Assembly: GCA_024742495.1 (NCBI GenBank)
Contig: JANSYJ010000001.1
Span: 496,001 to 560,000 of the forward strand
Origin: Bacteroidota bacterium
GTDB taxonomy: Bacteria > Bacteroidota > Bacteroidia > Flavobacteriales > Schleiferiaceae
DNA: 64,000 bases
Direction of reading: 5' to 3'
Shown here: piece after piece, positions 54,577 to 64,000 of the stretch
How the letters are laid out: each line of letters begins with the position of its first letter
Numbering within the stretch: the stretch's first letter is position 1
Notes under the pieces: model-generated
Seen by the model: the letters and a program-made list of their open reading frames with translations, nothing else
What the model was told of the DNA's origin: nothing
Database searches by the model: none
Translations under genes and position numbers: made by a program

Positions 54577-56715
54577 GCGGCTTTCCATGCAAAGCGTGAT
54601 TTCTCTCAATAGAGATTCACTTTTAAAAGGCTTGGTAACATAACCGTTAAAGCCGCTTCGTTCTACGTAGGTTTTGGTCTCCGGCATGGCGTCCGCGGTA
54701 AGCGCTAAAATGGGGGTGTTAAGATTTAGATTGGCATCATCTTCACGAATTTTCTCTACCGCTTCAAAACCATTCAGCTCAGGCATTTGGAGGTCCATTA
54801 GAATAACATCATAAGCCTGAACTTTCGATTTTTCAACCGCAATACGTCCATTATCGGCAATGCTAATGTTGGCGTTCCAGTTTTTGCAAACCTGCTTAAT
54901 AAGCATTTGATTAACCTTATTATCCTCGGCCACCAGTATGTCTATTCCGTTGAGGTTGCTGCTTACACTAGTATCCAATTCAGGAGTTTCAACTAGTCCA
55001 TCGGTACTTAAGCCTAAAATCACATTAAAAAAGAAGCTGCTGCCTTCGCCGACTTTGCTTTCTACCCAAATTTTACCCTCTTGTAATTCAATCAATCTTT
55101 TGGAGATGGCCAATCCTAAGCCGGTTCCTCCAAAGTTCCGTGTAGTGTCGGTATAGGCTTGGGTGAAGCTTTCGAAAATAGATTTTAATTTACTTTCGGG
55201 AATGCCTATTCCTGTATCACGCACCTCAAAAAGAATATCGAAGCGCTCTCCCAAGTCAGCTTGCATTTTGGCTTTAATAGTAACCGATCCTTCTTTGGTA
55301 AACTTTAGGGCATTACTAATGAGGTTTAGCAATATTTGGTTTAAGCGATAAGGGTCGCCAAGTAAGGTTTCGGGAATTTGCTCATCCCAATCTAGTTTTA
55401 GCGCTACCTTTTTACCATCGGCCTTAAGTCGCCAAGTATCGAGAAGTTTACCCAAGGCCTTTCTAAGGTTGAAGGGAATTTTCTCTAAATCAATCTTATT
55501 GGCTTCAATTTTAGAGTAATCCAAGATGTCGTTGATAATAACCAATAGGTTATCGGCGGAATATTCTACCAATTCTAAATTGCGCTTGGCTTGGGCCGAT
55601 AGCTCTTCTTCCCGTAAAATGATTTCCGTTAAGCCAACAATTGCATTCATTGGCGTTCGGATCTCATGGCTCATATTGGAAAGGAACTCACTTTTTGCCG
55701 CCAGGGCTTTTTCAGCCATAAGCTTAGAAGCGATAAGTTCTTTTTCAAAGCTTTTTCTTTGGGTGATGTCCATTAAGGTTCCGGAGATAACATCCCCTCT
55801 ATTCAATCGACCCTTTTGCTTTTCAGCACGAACCATCATCCAAGCGGAACCCTTGTTTACCGGAACCTCCATATTTATCTCTCGGGAATATTCCTTTAAA
55901 GCAATTATGCTCTCCCTTAGCCTTTGCTGATGAGGTTCATCAATAGCGGTGAGTAAATCTTCTAAATTTGGTTGTTTGTGCCCAGGTCTGCTAAGGAGTT
56001 TAAACATTTGGCCCGACCAATAGGAACTTCCTTCGGCATGCAATGGATGTTCAAAGGATCCTAATTTGGTAAGGGTTTGAGCTTGATTAAGGTTATTACT
56101 TGCCTGTCGCAGTTTTTCCTCGGCCACATAACGCGCATTAATATCGGTTAAGGTTCCAGAAGCCCCTAATAGTCTTCCTTCTGCATCAATATCAAGGGTA
56201 ACAATGGCTTCCGTCCAACGAATTTCTCCAGACTTAGTGATATACCTCAAATTGTAACGACTGGTTTTCTCCGTTCCATTTACTAGCTCGGAAAGGTGAT
56301 ACATACTGGTTTCCTTATCCTCGGGAAAAACCATATCCGTAAAACTCGTGCCCAAGCTTTCCTCCACAGTATAGCCAGTGATGCGTTCCCAGGCAGAATT
56401 TAGGAATGTCCAACAGCCATTTAAATCGGTTTGAAAAATAACCTCTTGAACATTATTTACAATTCGGGCTAAACGTTCGCTTAGGGCATCAGCCTCCGCC
56501 GCTTTGGAATCTGCTTTACGCTTCAGCTCTTTATTAGCAACAAACAGCGCCTTGGAACTTAATTCCAAAATATTCTCAGCTTGCCTCAGGTCTTTATCAA
56601 AGGAATGGTAGGCCTCATTTATCGCTTCCAAGAAGCTCTCCGGCACCTGATCACCATCTTTGAGGTATTTGCGAATTTGTCGCCGAAGAAGACGATGTTG
56701 ATTTGAATTTTTCAA
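54562..56715 (-). CDS. Hybrid PAS sensor histidine kinase with receiver domain
   Basis: The 717-residue cytoplasmic kinase has an N-terminal helical segment (about 1-80), one clear PAS domain (about 82-195, QTDLNGCWTFLNSAWERITG), a second PAS-like domain (about 210-320), HisKA with His350 (LSNMSHEIRTPMNAIVGL), HATPase (NLISNALKF, DTGIGIPESK, FGGTGLGLAISKRL) and a C-terminal receiver (ILVAEDNKVNQ, VILMDLQMPELNG). It has no membrane helices. It directly follows a FIST-domain sensor gene (1 bp apart), so the FIST protein probably supplies the signal to the N-terminal region. No separate response regulator or output protein is nearby. Confidence 0.92.
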   Translation of the reverse strand: MKNSNQHRLLRRQIRKYLKDGDQVPESFLEAINEAYHSFDKDLRQAENILELSSKALFVANKELKRKADSKAAEADALSERLARIVNNVQEVIFQTDLNGCWTFLNSAWERITGYTVEESLGTSFTDMVFPEDKETSMYHLSELVNGTEKTSRYNLRYITKSGEIRWTEAIVTLDIDAEGRLLGASGTLTDINARYVAEEKLRQASNNLNQAQTLTKLGSFEHPLHAEGSSYWSGQMFKLLSRPGHKQPNLEDLLTAIDEPHQQRLRESIIALKEYSREINMEVPVNKGSAWMMVRAEKQKGRLNRGDVISGTLMDITQRKSFEKELIASKLMAEKALAAKSEFLSNMSHEIRTPMNAIVGLTEIILREEELSAQAKRNLELVEYSADNLLVIINDILDYSKIEANKIDLEKIPFNLRKALGKLLDTWRLKADGKKVALKLDWDEQIPETLLGDPYRLNQILLNLISNALKFTKEGSVTIKAKMQADLGERFDILFEVRDTGIGIPESKLKSIFESFTQAYTDTTRNFGGTGLGLAISKRLIELQEGKIWVESKVGEGSSFFFNVILGLSTDGLVETPELDTSVSSNLNGIDILVAEDNKVNQMLIKQVCKNWNANISIADNGRIAVEKSKVQAYDVILMDLQMPELNGFEAVEKIREDDANLNLNTPILALTADAMPETKTYVERSGFNGYVTKPFKSESLLREITLCMESRAQSK

Positions 56716-57831
56716 TTATTCCGAAAAGCTAGTTATAGTCATGGTTTGGTTGTGAAGCTCACATTCCACTCCTTCTCTAAATGGGGCTATTTCACCATAA
56801 GAGTAGAATCCACTTATTTTACATTGGTCACCAAGGTGCTCTTGCACTGCCTCAACTTCCTCTTCTACCAATTGCCGTAAAACAAGTTTGCGACCCACAC
56901 AACTAATACAAATGGCAAAATCATTCTTGCCCTGCGTAGCCTCCTCTGCTGCTTCTTCGGCTCCATCAATAAGGCGATTTACATTCGCTTTCATTAAGCG
57001 GATATAAGAACCTTCGGGAATATCTCCAGCGAAAGTGAGGCTTTGCTCTTCTTCACTAATCCCTAAAATGGTGCGAACCAAAGGCGCTCGATCTTCACTG
57101 TAGCGCATACTAAGGGGGAATAACAAGCCCGAGGCTGGTAGGTTCGCAGCTTCTTCACCCAAAAAGCTTTTATAAAGTTCTAAGGCTGGCTGACCATCGA
57201 GTTCAAAAAGAATGTTATTATGACTTTTAGTCACCAGTCTTTCAATACCAAAAGAATCCCAACCACCCATAGAGGCGTAGGAGATATTGATGTCGCCATA
57301 AAAGCCCAAAGCAATAATTAGTTTATCGCGAACCTTTCCTTCATTATCAATGAGCAGGGTACGTTCAAAGTTAGGACCATCACCAGCTAGACCACCAGTA
57401 AGGGCGGCAGCTTTGGGCTTAGCTTCGCGCATTCCTTCAACCAGCTTGCTGCCGTTTACATTTAGTCCATCGGAAAGAACAAAGATGTGCTTTAAGCCTT
57501 CTTCATCAAATTTACGCGCCAGCTCCGCCCCTCTTTCAGCACTGTGATCGGGACTGTCGATTTCAACTTCCTTGTAAACAAGGCTGCTTTTTTCGAGCTT
57601 TAGAAAGTTTACGGCCAAAGATTCATCACTTACAGACACGCCAGAAATTTCACCTGCGGTGCTGCATCCTGCCATTATGGCCTGCGGAAACTTTCGGCGT
57701 ATTTCTTGAACATGGTCGCTTTGTAATAAAAGTTCCTTTCCACCGAATAGCAGAATCAAGTCTGGGCTAAAGTCAATATGATCGAGCTTTGTGGGTTCGC
57801 CCTGACCAATAACGAGTTGAGTTGTTTTCAT
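56716..57831 (-). CDS. FIST domain signal-sensing protein
   Basis: The 371-residue protein has FIST_N features (LILLFGGKELLLQ, FPQAIMAGCSTAGEISG, HIFVLSDGLNVNG, ALTGGLAGDG) and a FIST_C end (ISCVGRKLVLRQL, ISGFYSYGEIAPFREG). FIST proteins bind small ligands, and some (NosP) carry haem and sense nitric oxide while controlling a co-encoded histidine kinase. The adjacent hybrid kinase fits that pattern. Whether this one binds haem or an amino acid is not evident. No transmembrane segment or signal peptide is present. Confidence 0.88.
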   Translation of the reverse strand: MKTTQLVIGQGEPTKLDHIDFSPDLILLFGGKELLLQSDHVQEIRRKFPQAIMAGCSTAGEISGVSVSDESLAVNFLKLEKSSLVYKEVEIDSPDHSAERGAELARKFDEEGLKHIFVLSDGLNVNGSKLVEGMREAKPKAAALTGGLAGDGPNFERTLLIDNEGKVRDKLIIALGFYGDINISYASMGGWDSFGIERLVTKSHNNILFELDGQPALELYKSFLGEEAANLPASGLLFPLSMRYSEDRAPLVRTILGISEEEQSLTFAGDIPEGSYIRLMKANVNRLIDGAEEAAEEATQGKNDFAICISCVGRKLVLRQLVEEEVEAVQEHLGDQCKISGFYSYGEIAPFREGVECELHNQTMTITSFSE

Positions 57832-57929
57832 GAGGGGGATTTTAGAAAGTTAAAGTACAAATAAAACCACTGTGAGACTTTAAATTTAGGAAAAGGCTTA
57901 ATTCCAGCGCAAGACCAGCCGCCTTTTAA

Positions 57930-57937
57930 TAAATTTG
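57930..57937 (+). promoter_or_regulatory. Putative secA -7 element
   Basis: TAAATTTG matches TAnnTTTG exactly and lies 33 bp upstream of the ATG at 57971. The upstream in-frame TTG at 57935 falls inside it, which supports the later start. No TTG is seen at -33. Confidence 0.5.
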
Positions 57938-57970
57938 TCATCCTTCGCAGGACTAAAAAATACAGACACA

Positions 57971-60900
57971 ATGTTGGGAAACGTTCTCACTAAAATATTC
58001 GGCACAAAGAGTGACCGTGACATGAAGGCCTTAATGCCGGTTGTTGAAGCAGTAAATGCCGAGTATGCTAAGCTTCAGAGTTTAAGCGATGATGAGTTAA
58101 GAGCTAAAACCAAGGATTTTCAGGGGCAAATTAAATCAGCCATTGCCGAAGAGGAAGAGGCGATAGAAAGCCTGAAGTCTAAATTGGAGCAAGAGCAAGA
58201 GGTTGAGCTTAAAGAGCAACACTACGAAAGAATTGATGAACTGAAGGAGCAGATTACCGAAAAAATTGAAACGGTACTCGAAGAATTAAAGCCTCAAGCT
58301 TTTGCAGTAGTAAAGGAAACGGCGCGCCGTTGGAAAGAGAATGGTGAGTTGGTGGTTAAGGCTACCGACATGGATCGTGAACTCGCTGCTAATCACGATG
58401 GTTTGCGTATTGAGGGCGAGCAAGCGATTTGGTCCAACAGCTGGACCGCCGCTGGAGCTGAAATTATATGGGAAATGCTGCATTATGATGTGCAGCTTAT
58501 TGGCGGTTCGGTTTTACACAAAGGCTCAATTGCCGAAATGGCCACCGGTGAAGGAAAGACTTTAGTTTCAACCCTACCGGTTTACCTTAATTCCTTACCA
58601 GGGCGCGGGGTACACGTAGTAACGGTTAACGATTATTTAGCCCGACGTGATGCTCGTTGGATGGGTCCACTTTATGAATTTCATGGCCTGAGCGTTGACT
58701 GTGTGGATCTTCATCGACCTAATTCGGAAGAGAGAAGAAAGGCTTACCGCGCTGATATTACCTACGGAACAAATAATGAATTTGGTTTCGATTACCTCCG
58801 GGATAATATGGCGGTTAGTCCAGATGACCTGGTACAAAGAGATCATAACTTTGCCATTGTTGATGAGGTGGACTCGGTTTTAATTGATGAAGCTAGAACC
58901 CCTCTGATTATATCTGGCCCAACGCCACAAGGAGACCGACAAGAGTTTAACCAGTTGAAGCCCCATGTGGTGAAGTTGGTGAGTGCACAAAAAGCCTTAG
59001 CCACTCGAGAGCTAAAAGAAGCACGTAGCTTAATTACATCTGGAAATAAGGACGATAAAGAAGAAGGGGCGAAAAAATTACTCCGCGTTTATCGGGGAAT
59101 GCCTAAGAATAAATCCCTAATCAAATTTCTTAGCGAAGAAGGCATGAAAACCCTCTTGCAGAAGACAGAGAACTTCTACATGCAAGAGCAAAATAAGAAC
59201 ATGCATTTGGTGGATGATGACCTGTACTTCACCATTGAGGAAAAAAACAATCAGATTGATCTTACCGACCGAGGCATTGAATTGATCTCTAGCGATACCG
59301 ATAAAAACTTCTTCATTCTTGAAGATATCTCTACCCAACTATCGGCATTAGAAGGAGAGGATTTAAGCGACGAGGACCGCAAATCGCGCAAGGAAGAGAT
59401 CATGCGGGAATACTCTATAAAGAGTGAGCGCATCCACACCATGAACCAATTGTTAAAAGCCTACACCTTGTTTGAAAAAGACAATGAGTATGTGCTTATG
59501 GACAATAAGGTGAAGATTGTAGATGAGCAAACCGGTAGGATAATGGATGGTCGTCGCTATTCTGACGGATTACATCAAGCCATTGAAGCCAAGGAAAATG
59601 TAAAAATTGAAGCGGCCACCCAAACTTATGCAACGGTAACCCTGCAAAATTACTTCCGTATGTATAATAAGCTGAGCGGGATGACCGGTACAGCCGAAAC
59701 GGAAGCAGGTGAACTTTGGGATATCTACAAATTGGAGGTAACCGTAATTCCAACCAATAGACCAATCGTTCGGGATGACCGGGAAGATTTGGTTTATCGC
59801 ACCAAGCGGGAGAAGTTCAATGCCATTATAGAAGAGATTTCAAAATTGGTGGAAGCAGGCCGACCAGTGTTGGTGGGTACTACTAATGTGGAGATCTCAG
59901 AAGTATTAAGTCGAGCACTTAAGATTCGAAAAATCCCTCATAATGTCTTAAATGCCAAGCTTCACCAACGTGAATCGGAAATTGTAGCGGAGGCTGGGTT
60001 CCCCGGCCGAGTGACTATTGCAACTAACATGGCTGGTCGTGGAACGGATATTAAACTTACGGCAGAATCGAAGGAAGCGGGAGGTTTAGCAATTATTGGT
60101 TCCGAACGACATGATTCTCGTCGGGTAGATCGTCAGTTGAGAGGTCGTGCTGGTCGCCAGGGAGATCCCGGTAGCTCTCAGTTCTTTGTCTCTTTGGAGG
60201 ATGATTTAATGCGCCTTTTTAATTCGGAGAGGGTGGCAAAAATTATGGATCGCATGGGCTTGGAAGAAGGCGAAGTGATTCAGCATAGCATGGTAACCAA
60301 GAGCATTGAACGCGCTCAGAAAAAAGTTGAGGAAAACAACTTTGGGGTTCGTAAACGCTTGCTGGAATACGATGATGTGATGAACTCTCAAAGAGAGGTT
60401 ATTTATCGCCGTCGTCGCCATGCTCTATATGGCGAAAGAATGCAGGTTGATATCGCCAACATGTTCTATGAAACGGTGGAGGCTTTAATCGGCGAAACCC
60501 AACAAGTAAAAGACTACGAGGGCTTTAGTTTAGAGATGCTGCGCGTGTTTAGCATGGACGCTCCGGTAAACCAAGAGGCATTTGAAAAAACCAATAGCCA
60601 AGAACTGGTAGAATTGGTGCATGAAGCGGTGGTAAAGGCCTACACATCGAAAAATGAAAGGATAGCCCAAATGGCATTACCCGTAATTGATAATGTTTAC
60701 AAAAGCCAGGGCCATCAGTATAAAACCATTCAGATTCCTTTTACAGATGGCGCCAAGCAAATGATGATCGTTAGTAATCTGGAGCGCGCAGTGGAAACTG
60801 AAGGTCGTCAGCTCATCCGAGATTTCGAAAAATCGATTACCCTTGGAATGATTGACGATAAGTGGAAGGAGCACTTGCGGGACATGGATGACTTGAGGCA

Positions 60901-61315
60901 AAGTGTAGGAACGGCCCAATATGAGCAGAAAGATCCTTTGCTGATATATAAGTTTGAGGCTTTTGAACTCTTTAAGTCTATGGTTGACGGGATGAATCGC
61001 GAAATTGCCTCCTTCTTATTTAAGGGACAATTACCCAGTCAGGATAGCAGTCAAGTGCAGCAAGCTAAAGCCCCGCGCAGAAGTGCTTACGACAATATTC
61101 AAACCTCGCATCCATCGGCAGACGGAACAGCTTCGGGCGGCAACCAAGCTCCAGCACCGAGGCCAAAACGCCAACCCGTTGTGGCCGAAAAGAAAATTGG
61201 CCGTAATGATCAGGTAACGATTCAAAACCTGAATACGGGCGAAAAACAACAGATGAAATATAAGAAAGCAGAGGCTTTGGTCGCTGCTGGGCAATGGATT
61301 GTGGTAGATGCTTAG
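57971..61315 (+). CDS. secA: Protein translocase ATPase SecA
   Basis: The protein of about 1114 residues from ATG 57971 is the motor that pushes preproteins through SecYEG. Walker A (MATGEGKT near 190), [16 protein letters not shown], the [19 protein letters not shown] box and [10 protein letters not shown] are intact. It is longer than E. coli SecA because of a charged helical insertion near residues 45-90 ([18 protein letters not shown]) and other expansions. The C-terminus lacks the cysteine-rich zinc tail that binds SecB and ends WIVVDA, as I recall for Bacteroidota. It is transcribed alone and has its own terminator. Confidence 0.97.
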   Translation: MLGNVLTKIFGTKSDRDMKALMPVVEAVNAEYAKLQSLSDDELRAKTKDFQGQIKSAIAEEEEAIESLKSKLEQEQEVELKEQHYERIDELKEQITEKIETVLEELKPQAFAVVKETARRWKENGELVVKATDMDRELAANHDGLRIEGEQAIWSNSWTAAGAEIIWEMLHYDVQLIGGSVLHKGSIAEMATGEGKTLVSTLPVYLNSLPGRGVHVVTVNDYLARRDARWMGPLYEFHGLSVDCVDLHRPNSEERRKAYRADITYGTNNEFGFDYLRDNMAVSPDDLVQRDHNFAIVDEVDSVLIDEARTPLIISGPTPQGDRQEFNQLKPHVVKLVSAQKALATRELKEARSLITSGNKDDKEEGAKKLLRVYRGMPKNKSLIKFLSEEGMKTLLQKTENFYMQEQNKNMHLVDDDLYFTIEEKNNQIDLTDRGIELISSDTDKNFFILEDISTQLSALEGEDLSDEDRKSRKEEIMREYSIKSERIHTMNQLLKAYTLFEKDNEYVLMDNKVKIVDEQTGRIMDGRRYSDGLHQAIEAKENVKIEAATQTYATVTLQNYFRMYNKLSGMTGTAETEAGELWDIYKLEVTVIPTNRPIVRDDREDLVYRTKREKFNAIIEEISKLVEAGRPVLVGTTNVEISEVLSRALKIRKIPHNVLNAKLHQRESEIVAEAGFPGRVTIATNMAGRGTDIKLTAESKEAGGLAIIGSERHDSRRVDRQLRGRAGRQGDPGSSQFFVSLEDDLMRLFNSERVAKIMDRMGLEEGEVIQHSMVTKSIERAQKKVEENNFGVRKRLLEYDDVMNSQREVIYRRRRHALYGERMQVDIANMFYETVEALIGETQQVKDYEGFSLEMLRVFSMDAPVNQEAFEKTNSQELVELVHEAVVKAYTSKNERIAQMALPVIDNVYKSQGHQYKTIQIPFTDGAKQMMIVSNLERAVETEGRQLIRDFEKSITLGMIDDKWKEHLRDMDDLRQSVGTAQYEQKDPLLIYKFEAFELFKSMVDGMNREIASFLFKGQLPSQDSSQVQQAKAPRRSAYDNIQTSHPSADGTASGGNQAPAPRPKRQPVVAEKKIGRNDQVTIQNLNTGEKQQMKYKKAEALVAAGQWIVVDA

Positions 61316-61345
61316 CACACTAATCCTCAGATAATGAGATGTTAA

Positions 61346-61379
61346 AGAGGCTTCCAATCTAGGGAGCCTCTTTTTTTTT
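61346..61379 (+). terminator. Rho-independent terminator after secA
   Basis: AGAGGCTTCC (61346-61355) and GGGAGCCTCT (61362-61371) form a nearly perfect stem with a 6-base loop and are followed by a run of T. Confidence 0.88.
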
Positions 61380-61440
61380 AACTAATTTGGACAACGCTTC
61401 GTAATATTAGTGTCTATACTATTAAGAACCCGATTAAGGA

Positions 61441-62058
61441 TTGAGCTCTAAACCCGACCATATCATTCGATTAGAGGACCTGGAAGCCTACGTGCCGCCC
61501 AAGGAAATACTCCTCAATAGCTCCGAACAGGAGCTGGTTATCGCATGTGCGGCCGGTGAGAAACTCGCCCAAAAGCGGGTTTATGAGCTCTTTGCAGGTA
61601 AAATGCTGAACATTTGCCGTCGATACGCTAAGGATACCGAGCATGCTCGCGATTTAATGCACGATGGCTTTATCAAGGTTTTCCTAAACATTGGAAAGTT
61701 TAAGGGCCAGGCTTCATTGCAAACCTGGATCACCCGGATAATGATAAACAACAGCATTAGCGCCATTCGCAAAGAAGTACGAAAGGGAATAAAGGTGAAC
61801 TTGGAGGATGTACAAATCCCAGAACCCGACCCTCAGTTCTTTGAGATTGACGCGGAGGCAGAAATAAGCGCAAGAGAGGTTTTTGAAAAAGTGAATGAAT
61901 TGCCCTTGGGATACCGCACTGTTTTTAGCATGTATGTTTTGGATGGTTACAGTCATCGTGAAATAGCTGAAGAGCTCGATATCAGTGAGGGGACAAGTAA
62001 AAGTCAATTGGCCAAGGCTAAAAAACTATTGGTTAAAAAGCTGAGAGGCGAAGCATAA
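61441..62058 (+). CDS. ECF-subfamily RNA polymerase sigma factor
   Basis: The 205-residue protein has sigma region 2 (KRVYELFAGKMLNICRRYAK, DLMHDGFIKVFLNIGKF, LQTWITRIMINNSI) and region 4 (LPLGYRTVFSMYVLDGYSHR, then EIAEELDISEGTSKSQLAKA). It directs transcription of a small envelope or stress regulon. No ATG is available near the N-terminus; TTG 61441 is used, though the first 25 residues look weakly conserved and a later start is possible. The next gene begins at the base after its stop codon and is a candidate anti-sigma or signal partner. Confidence 0.9.
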   Translation: MSSKPDHIIRLEDLEAYVPPKEILLNSSEQELVIACAAGEKLAQKRVYELFAGKMLNICRRYAKDTEHARDLMHDGFIKVFLNIGKFKGQASLQTWITRIMINNSISAIRKEVRKGIKVNLEDVQIPEPDPQFFEIDAEAEISAREVFEKVNELPLGYRTVFSMYVLDGYSHREIAEELDISEGTSKSQLAKAKKLLVKKLRGEA

Positions 62059-63495
62059 GTGAACAAGAAACTGCAACATATCGAAGATTTTGTCCGAGCT
62101 AAACTAGGTTTAGTTGAGGGCGCTAGCCAGCCAGACTGGTTAGACTTTGAGCGCAAATTGCGGAAAGCCACGCGAATCCGTCAAATGAAGCGGGCAGCGG
62201 GTATGGTTGGTGTTCTTTTATTACTGGGCTTAAGTCAAACCCTTATTAGTGGCGATTGGCCCCTGAGAACTCGAAATTCTGAGTCGGCATTAAGAGTCTT
62301 ACAGAATACCGAATCGGAGCCAAATAAGGCTAATTCCCCAAAAAGGAATAAACAAAATGGGGAAAGCCCCGAGCACTTAAAAGTACTGCACAGTCCGAAA
62401 GCGGCAGACCATACCGTGGTTAGTACTTCCACTTCGCCTAATAATCAAAATCCATCGGCAGCGAGTTTAAACAAGAGTTCATCTCCGAGTACCCGGCGTT
62501 TAGCCATGGCGGAGCCGAATGATCAAAAAAACGCAGCGGTCCAAAAATCGGAATTAGCAGAAGCAAGGATCCCGCAGGAGCGGGAAATTGTGCGTTTAAA
62601 CAACTTCAGTTACGAGTTAGAGGTATTGGATCTTCCAAAAGGAGAAATTATTGAGAATGGTGAAGTGGTGGGAAGGATGCCACTTCCTTTTGATTACACC
62701 GCTCCAAAGGCCACAATAGGATTAAGGGACATGGCTAATCGCGCCCCTAACTACAAAGTTCTTGAAGGGGCATCGGGCCCTTATATCAGTCCTTTGCAGG
62801 AAAAACGACCCTGGACCTACAGTCTTAACCTATACCCCAATTTCGCCTTTAGAGAGTTTAAAATTGACCCCACAAAGAGGGCCTTATTGCACAGCGACTT
62901 TATTGACGCCATGCAGCATTCTGAAAGCTCGGGTGTAAATTTAAATGTGGGTTTTGAAGTAAGTCGCAGAATAGGTCCTATTACCTACTTTAATACTGGT
63001 ATCGAATACATCAACAACAGTTACAATGCCGAGTACGACTTTGTAAACTTTAGAGATGCAAATTTTGATAGCCGTGGTGAGATCATTAATTACACCCTCC
63101 TGGATGATCCTCAAAGGATAATATTTAATGATTTAAACAGTTTCCACTTTTTAAATTTCCCGGCCAGTATTAGCTACCAACCTTGGGCAACCGATCATTT
63201 GCGGATTAACTTAGAGTTTGGATTTAGCATGCTCTATTTCCTTAAGGCGCAAGGTTCCACCATTGATTATCGTACCCTGGAACAAATTGATTTAAAAGAC
63301 CGGGGGTATCGGAAGTTTATTGCTTCCAGCAGCTTGAAAATTGGGGTGCAGTATTATTTAAGTCCCAACATGAATATTGGCTTTGAGCCCACCCTAATGT
63401 ATTTTACCAATAGCATTTACACGGAAGAATACCCCTTTGAGGTGATTCCATATTCTATGGGTCTCAATGTAAATTTACAGATGAAGCTTCAGTAA
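62059..63495 (+). CDS. Membrane-anchored protein with anti-sigma-like N-terminus and beta-barrel-like C-terminus
   Basis: This 478-residue protein starts at GTG 62059. Residues 1-44 form a charged cytoplasmic segment (QPDWLDFERKLRKATRIRQM). Residues about 47-62 are one membrane helix (GMVGVLLLLGLSQTLIS). Residues about 65-180 are a disordered Ser/Asn/Pro/Lys-rich linker. From about 240 onward there are long amphipathic beta-strands like an outer-membrane barrel (YSLNLYPNFAFREF, YYLSPNMNIGFEPTLMYF). If both ends insert, it would span the whole envelope and could pass an outer-membrane signal to the sigma factor encoded directly upstream. The family is not one I can name; the barrel is inferred from pattern. 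Confidence 0.75.
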   Translation: MNKKLQHIEDFVRAKLGLVEGASQPDWLDFERKLRKATRIRQMKRAAGMVGVLLLLGLSQTLISGDWPLRTRNSESALRVLQNTESEPNKANSPKRNKQNGESPEHLKVLHSPKAADHTVVSTSTSPNNQNPSAASLNKSSSPSTRRLAMAEPNDQKNAAVQKSELAEARIPQEREIVRLNNFSYELEVLDLPKGEIIENGEVVGRMPLPFDYTAPKATIGLRDMANRAPNYKVLEGASGPYISPLQEKRPWTYSLNLYPNFAFREFKIDPTKRALLHSDFIDAMQHSESSGVNLNVGFEVSRRIGPITYFNTGIEYINNSYNAEYDFVNFRDANFDSRGEIINYTLLDDPQRIIFNDLNSFHFLNFPASISYQPWATDHLRINLEFGFSMLYFLKAQGSTIDYRTLEQIDLKDRGYRKFIASSSLKIGVQYYLSPNMNIGFEPTLMYFTNSIYTEEYPFEVIPYSMGLNVNLQMKLQ

Positions 63496-64000
63496 TTAGA
63501 GCTTCGTTAATCGGCTTACTCCTTCTTCTAAAGTCTCATTGTTTTTAGCAAAGCAAAAGCGCAATACCTTGTGATCTACAGGATCTCTGTAAAAGGGACT
63601 AAGCGGGATGGTGGCTACGCCATATTCGGTCGTAAGCCTTTCGGCAAATTCCAATTCCGGAGCATCACTAATTTCTGAGTAATCTACCAGCATAAAGTAG
63701 GTACCATCACTTTTTAAAGGTTTTAATCTTGTTCGCTCCAAGAGGTTTTGATAAAGCCAATCGTGTTTCGTTTTAAAGAGTTGGCTTAGGCCATCAAGAT
63801 CCAGTTGGGGTAAATAATCAGCTAAGGCCTTTTGCAAGGGGTGATTAATACTAAAGACCTGGTATTGATGTACTTTTTTAAACTCCTTCATTAAGTATTC
63901 AGGCGCCATGCAATAACCAATTTTCCAACCGGTAACATGGGCCGTTTTCCCTAAGGAACCCACCACAAATGAGCGGTTTCGGAGTTCGGGAAACTGTCGA
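63496..64000 (-). CDS. PLP-dependent aminotransferase (class I/II), N-terminus outside window
   Basis: At least 168 residues of the C-terminal half are present, and the frame stays open through the right edge (RQFPELRNRSFVVGSLGKT). The PLP-binding Lys lies in VVGSLGKTAHVTGWKIGY, which is the spelling seen in methionine or kynurenine aminotransferases of the YbdL type. Later segments (SDGTYFMLVDYSE, VATIPLSPFY, LRFCFAKNNETLEEGV) fit the same group, including the substrate-carboxylate Arg near the end. It converges on the barrel protein gene with adjacent stop codons. Confidence 0.9.
   Translation of the reverse strand, partial: RQFPELRNRSFVVGSLGKTAHVTGWKIGYCMAPEYLMKEFKKVHQYQVFSINHPLQKALADYLPQLDLDGLSQLFKTKHDWLYQNLLERTRLKPLKSDGTYFMLVDYSEISDAPELEFAERLTTEYGVATIPLSPFYRDPVDHKVLRFCFAKNNETLEEGVSRLTKL

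Noticed and set aside
1-64000. tRNA, rRNA, CRISPR, insertion sequence or prophage content
   Set aside because: No transposase or integrase motifs, no regularly spaced repeats, and no cloverleaf-like sequence with the conserved T-loop were noticed in the intergenic regions.

Overview
This window looks like core chromosome of a member of the Bacteroidota, most likely the class Flavobacteriia. The evidence is of several kinds. Promoters match TTG-N18-21-TAnnTTTG rather than the E. coli consensus. There is a TonB-dependent receptor with a carboxypeptidase-regulatory-like N-terminal domain. Several families are typical of the phylum: DUF4292, DUF2795, a nearly cysteine-free TraR/DksA protein, a SecA without the C-terminal zinc tail, a roughly 1130-residue IleRS, and LspA with a long insertion. 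There are no tRNA or rRNA genes, CRISPR arrays, insertion sequences or prophage genes. Genes are tightly packed and often overlap by 4 bp.

Left part (1-11 kb): a RecB/AddA-like helicase runs off the left edge. Then come superoxide dismutase and LpxH. A metal-homeostasis locus follows: a TonB-dependent receptor diverges from a DtxR/MntR-type regulator, which heads a four-gene TroA-type metal ABC transporter operon. A TTTAGA-CAAA-TCTAAA palindrome sits over the divergent promoters. One permease is fused to a second DtxR-like metal-sensing domain.

11-24.6 kb: a lipoprotein, a small conserved acidic protein and an ICMT-like membrane methyltransferase. A reverse-strand envelope block follows (flippase, dut, sugar nucleotidyltransferase, TPR protein, DUF4292 lipoprotein, EnvC-like LytM protein). 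Then an M28 peptidase with PDZ domain, gpsA, an iodotyrosine-deiodinase-like nitroreductase, and a large membrane protein preceded by a near-perfect 26-bp palindrome.

24.6-41 kb (reverse strand except one Nudix gene): a six-gene TetR-controlled cluster with a LolA-like periplasmic protein, two FtsX-type permeases, a LolD-like ATPase and a DUF1302-like outer-membrane barrel. It reads as a complete trans-envelope export or lipid-trafficking system. Next come a patatin/barrel protein, uvrC, and the operon ileS-TraR/DksA-lspA-phosphoglucose/phosphomannose isomerase-lipB. The IleRS signature motif is GIHH instead of HxGH.

41-57.8 kb: a glutamate-receptor-like potassium channel overlapping a beta-propeller lipoprotein; a STAND/AAA ATPase with an XRE regulator; HD and RidA proteins; a giant cellulose-synthase-like glycosyltransferase fused to extracytoplasmic glycosidase-like domains, coupled to a glycoside hydrolase lipoprotein; an antiporter with a TrkA-N domain; a low-molecular-weight phosphatase-fold protein lacking its catalytic cysteine; a PduO-type cobalamin adenosyltransferase; DUF2795; and a hybrid histidine kinase paired with a FIST sensor protein.

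57.8-64 kb: secA, then an ECF sigma factor abutting a protein that joins an anti-sigma-like cytoplasmic segment and one transmembrane helix to a beta-barrel-like C-terminus, and the 3' part of a PLP aminotransferase running off the right edge. The most promising less-described systems are the TetR/LolA-like/ABC/barrel cluster, the glycosyltransferase-glycosidase fusion pair, the sigma factor plus envelope-spanning partner, and the permease-DtxR fusion.
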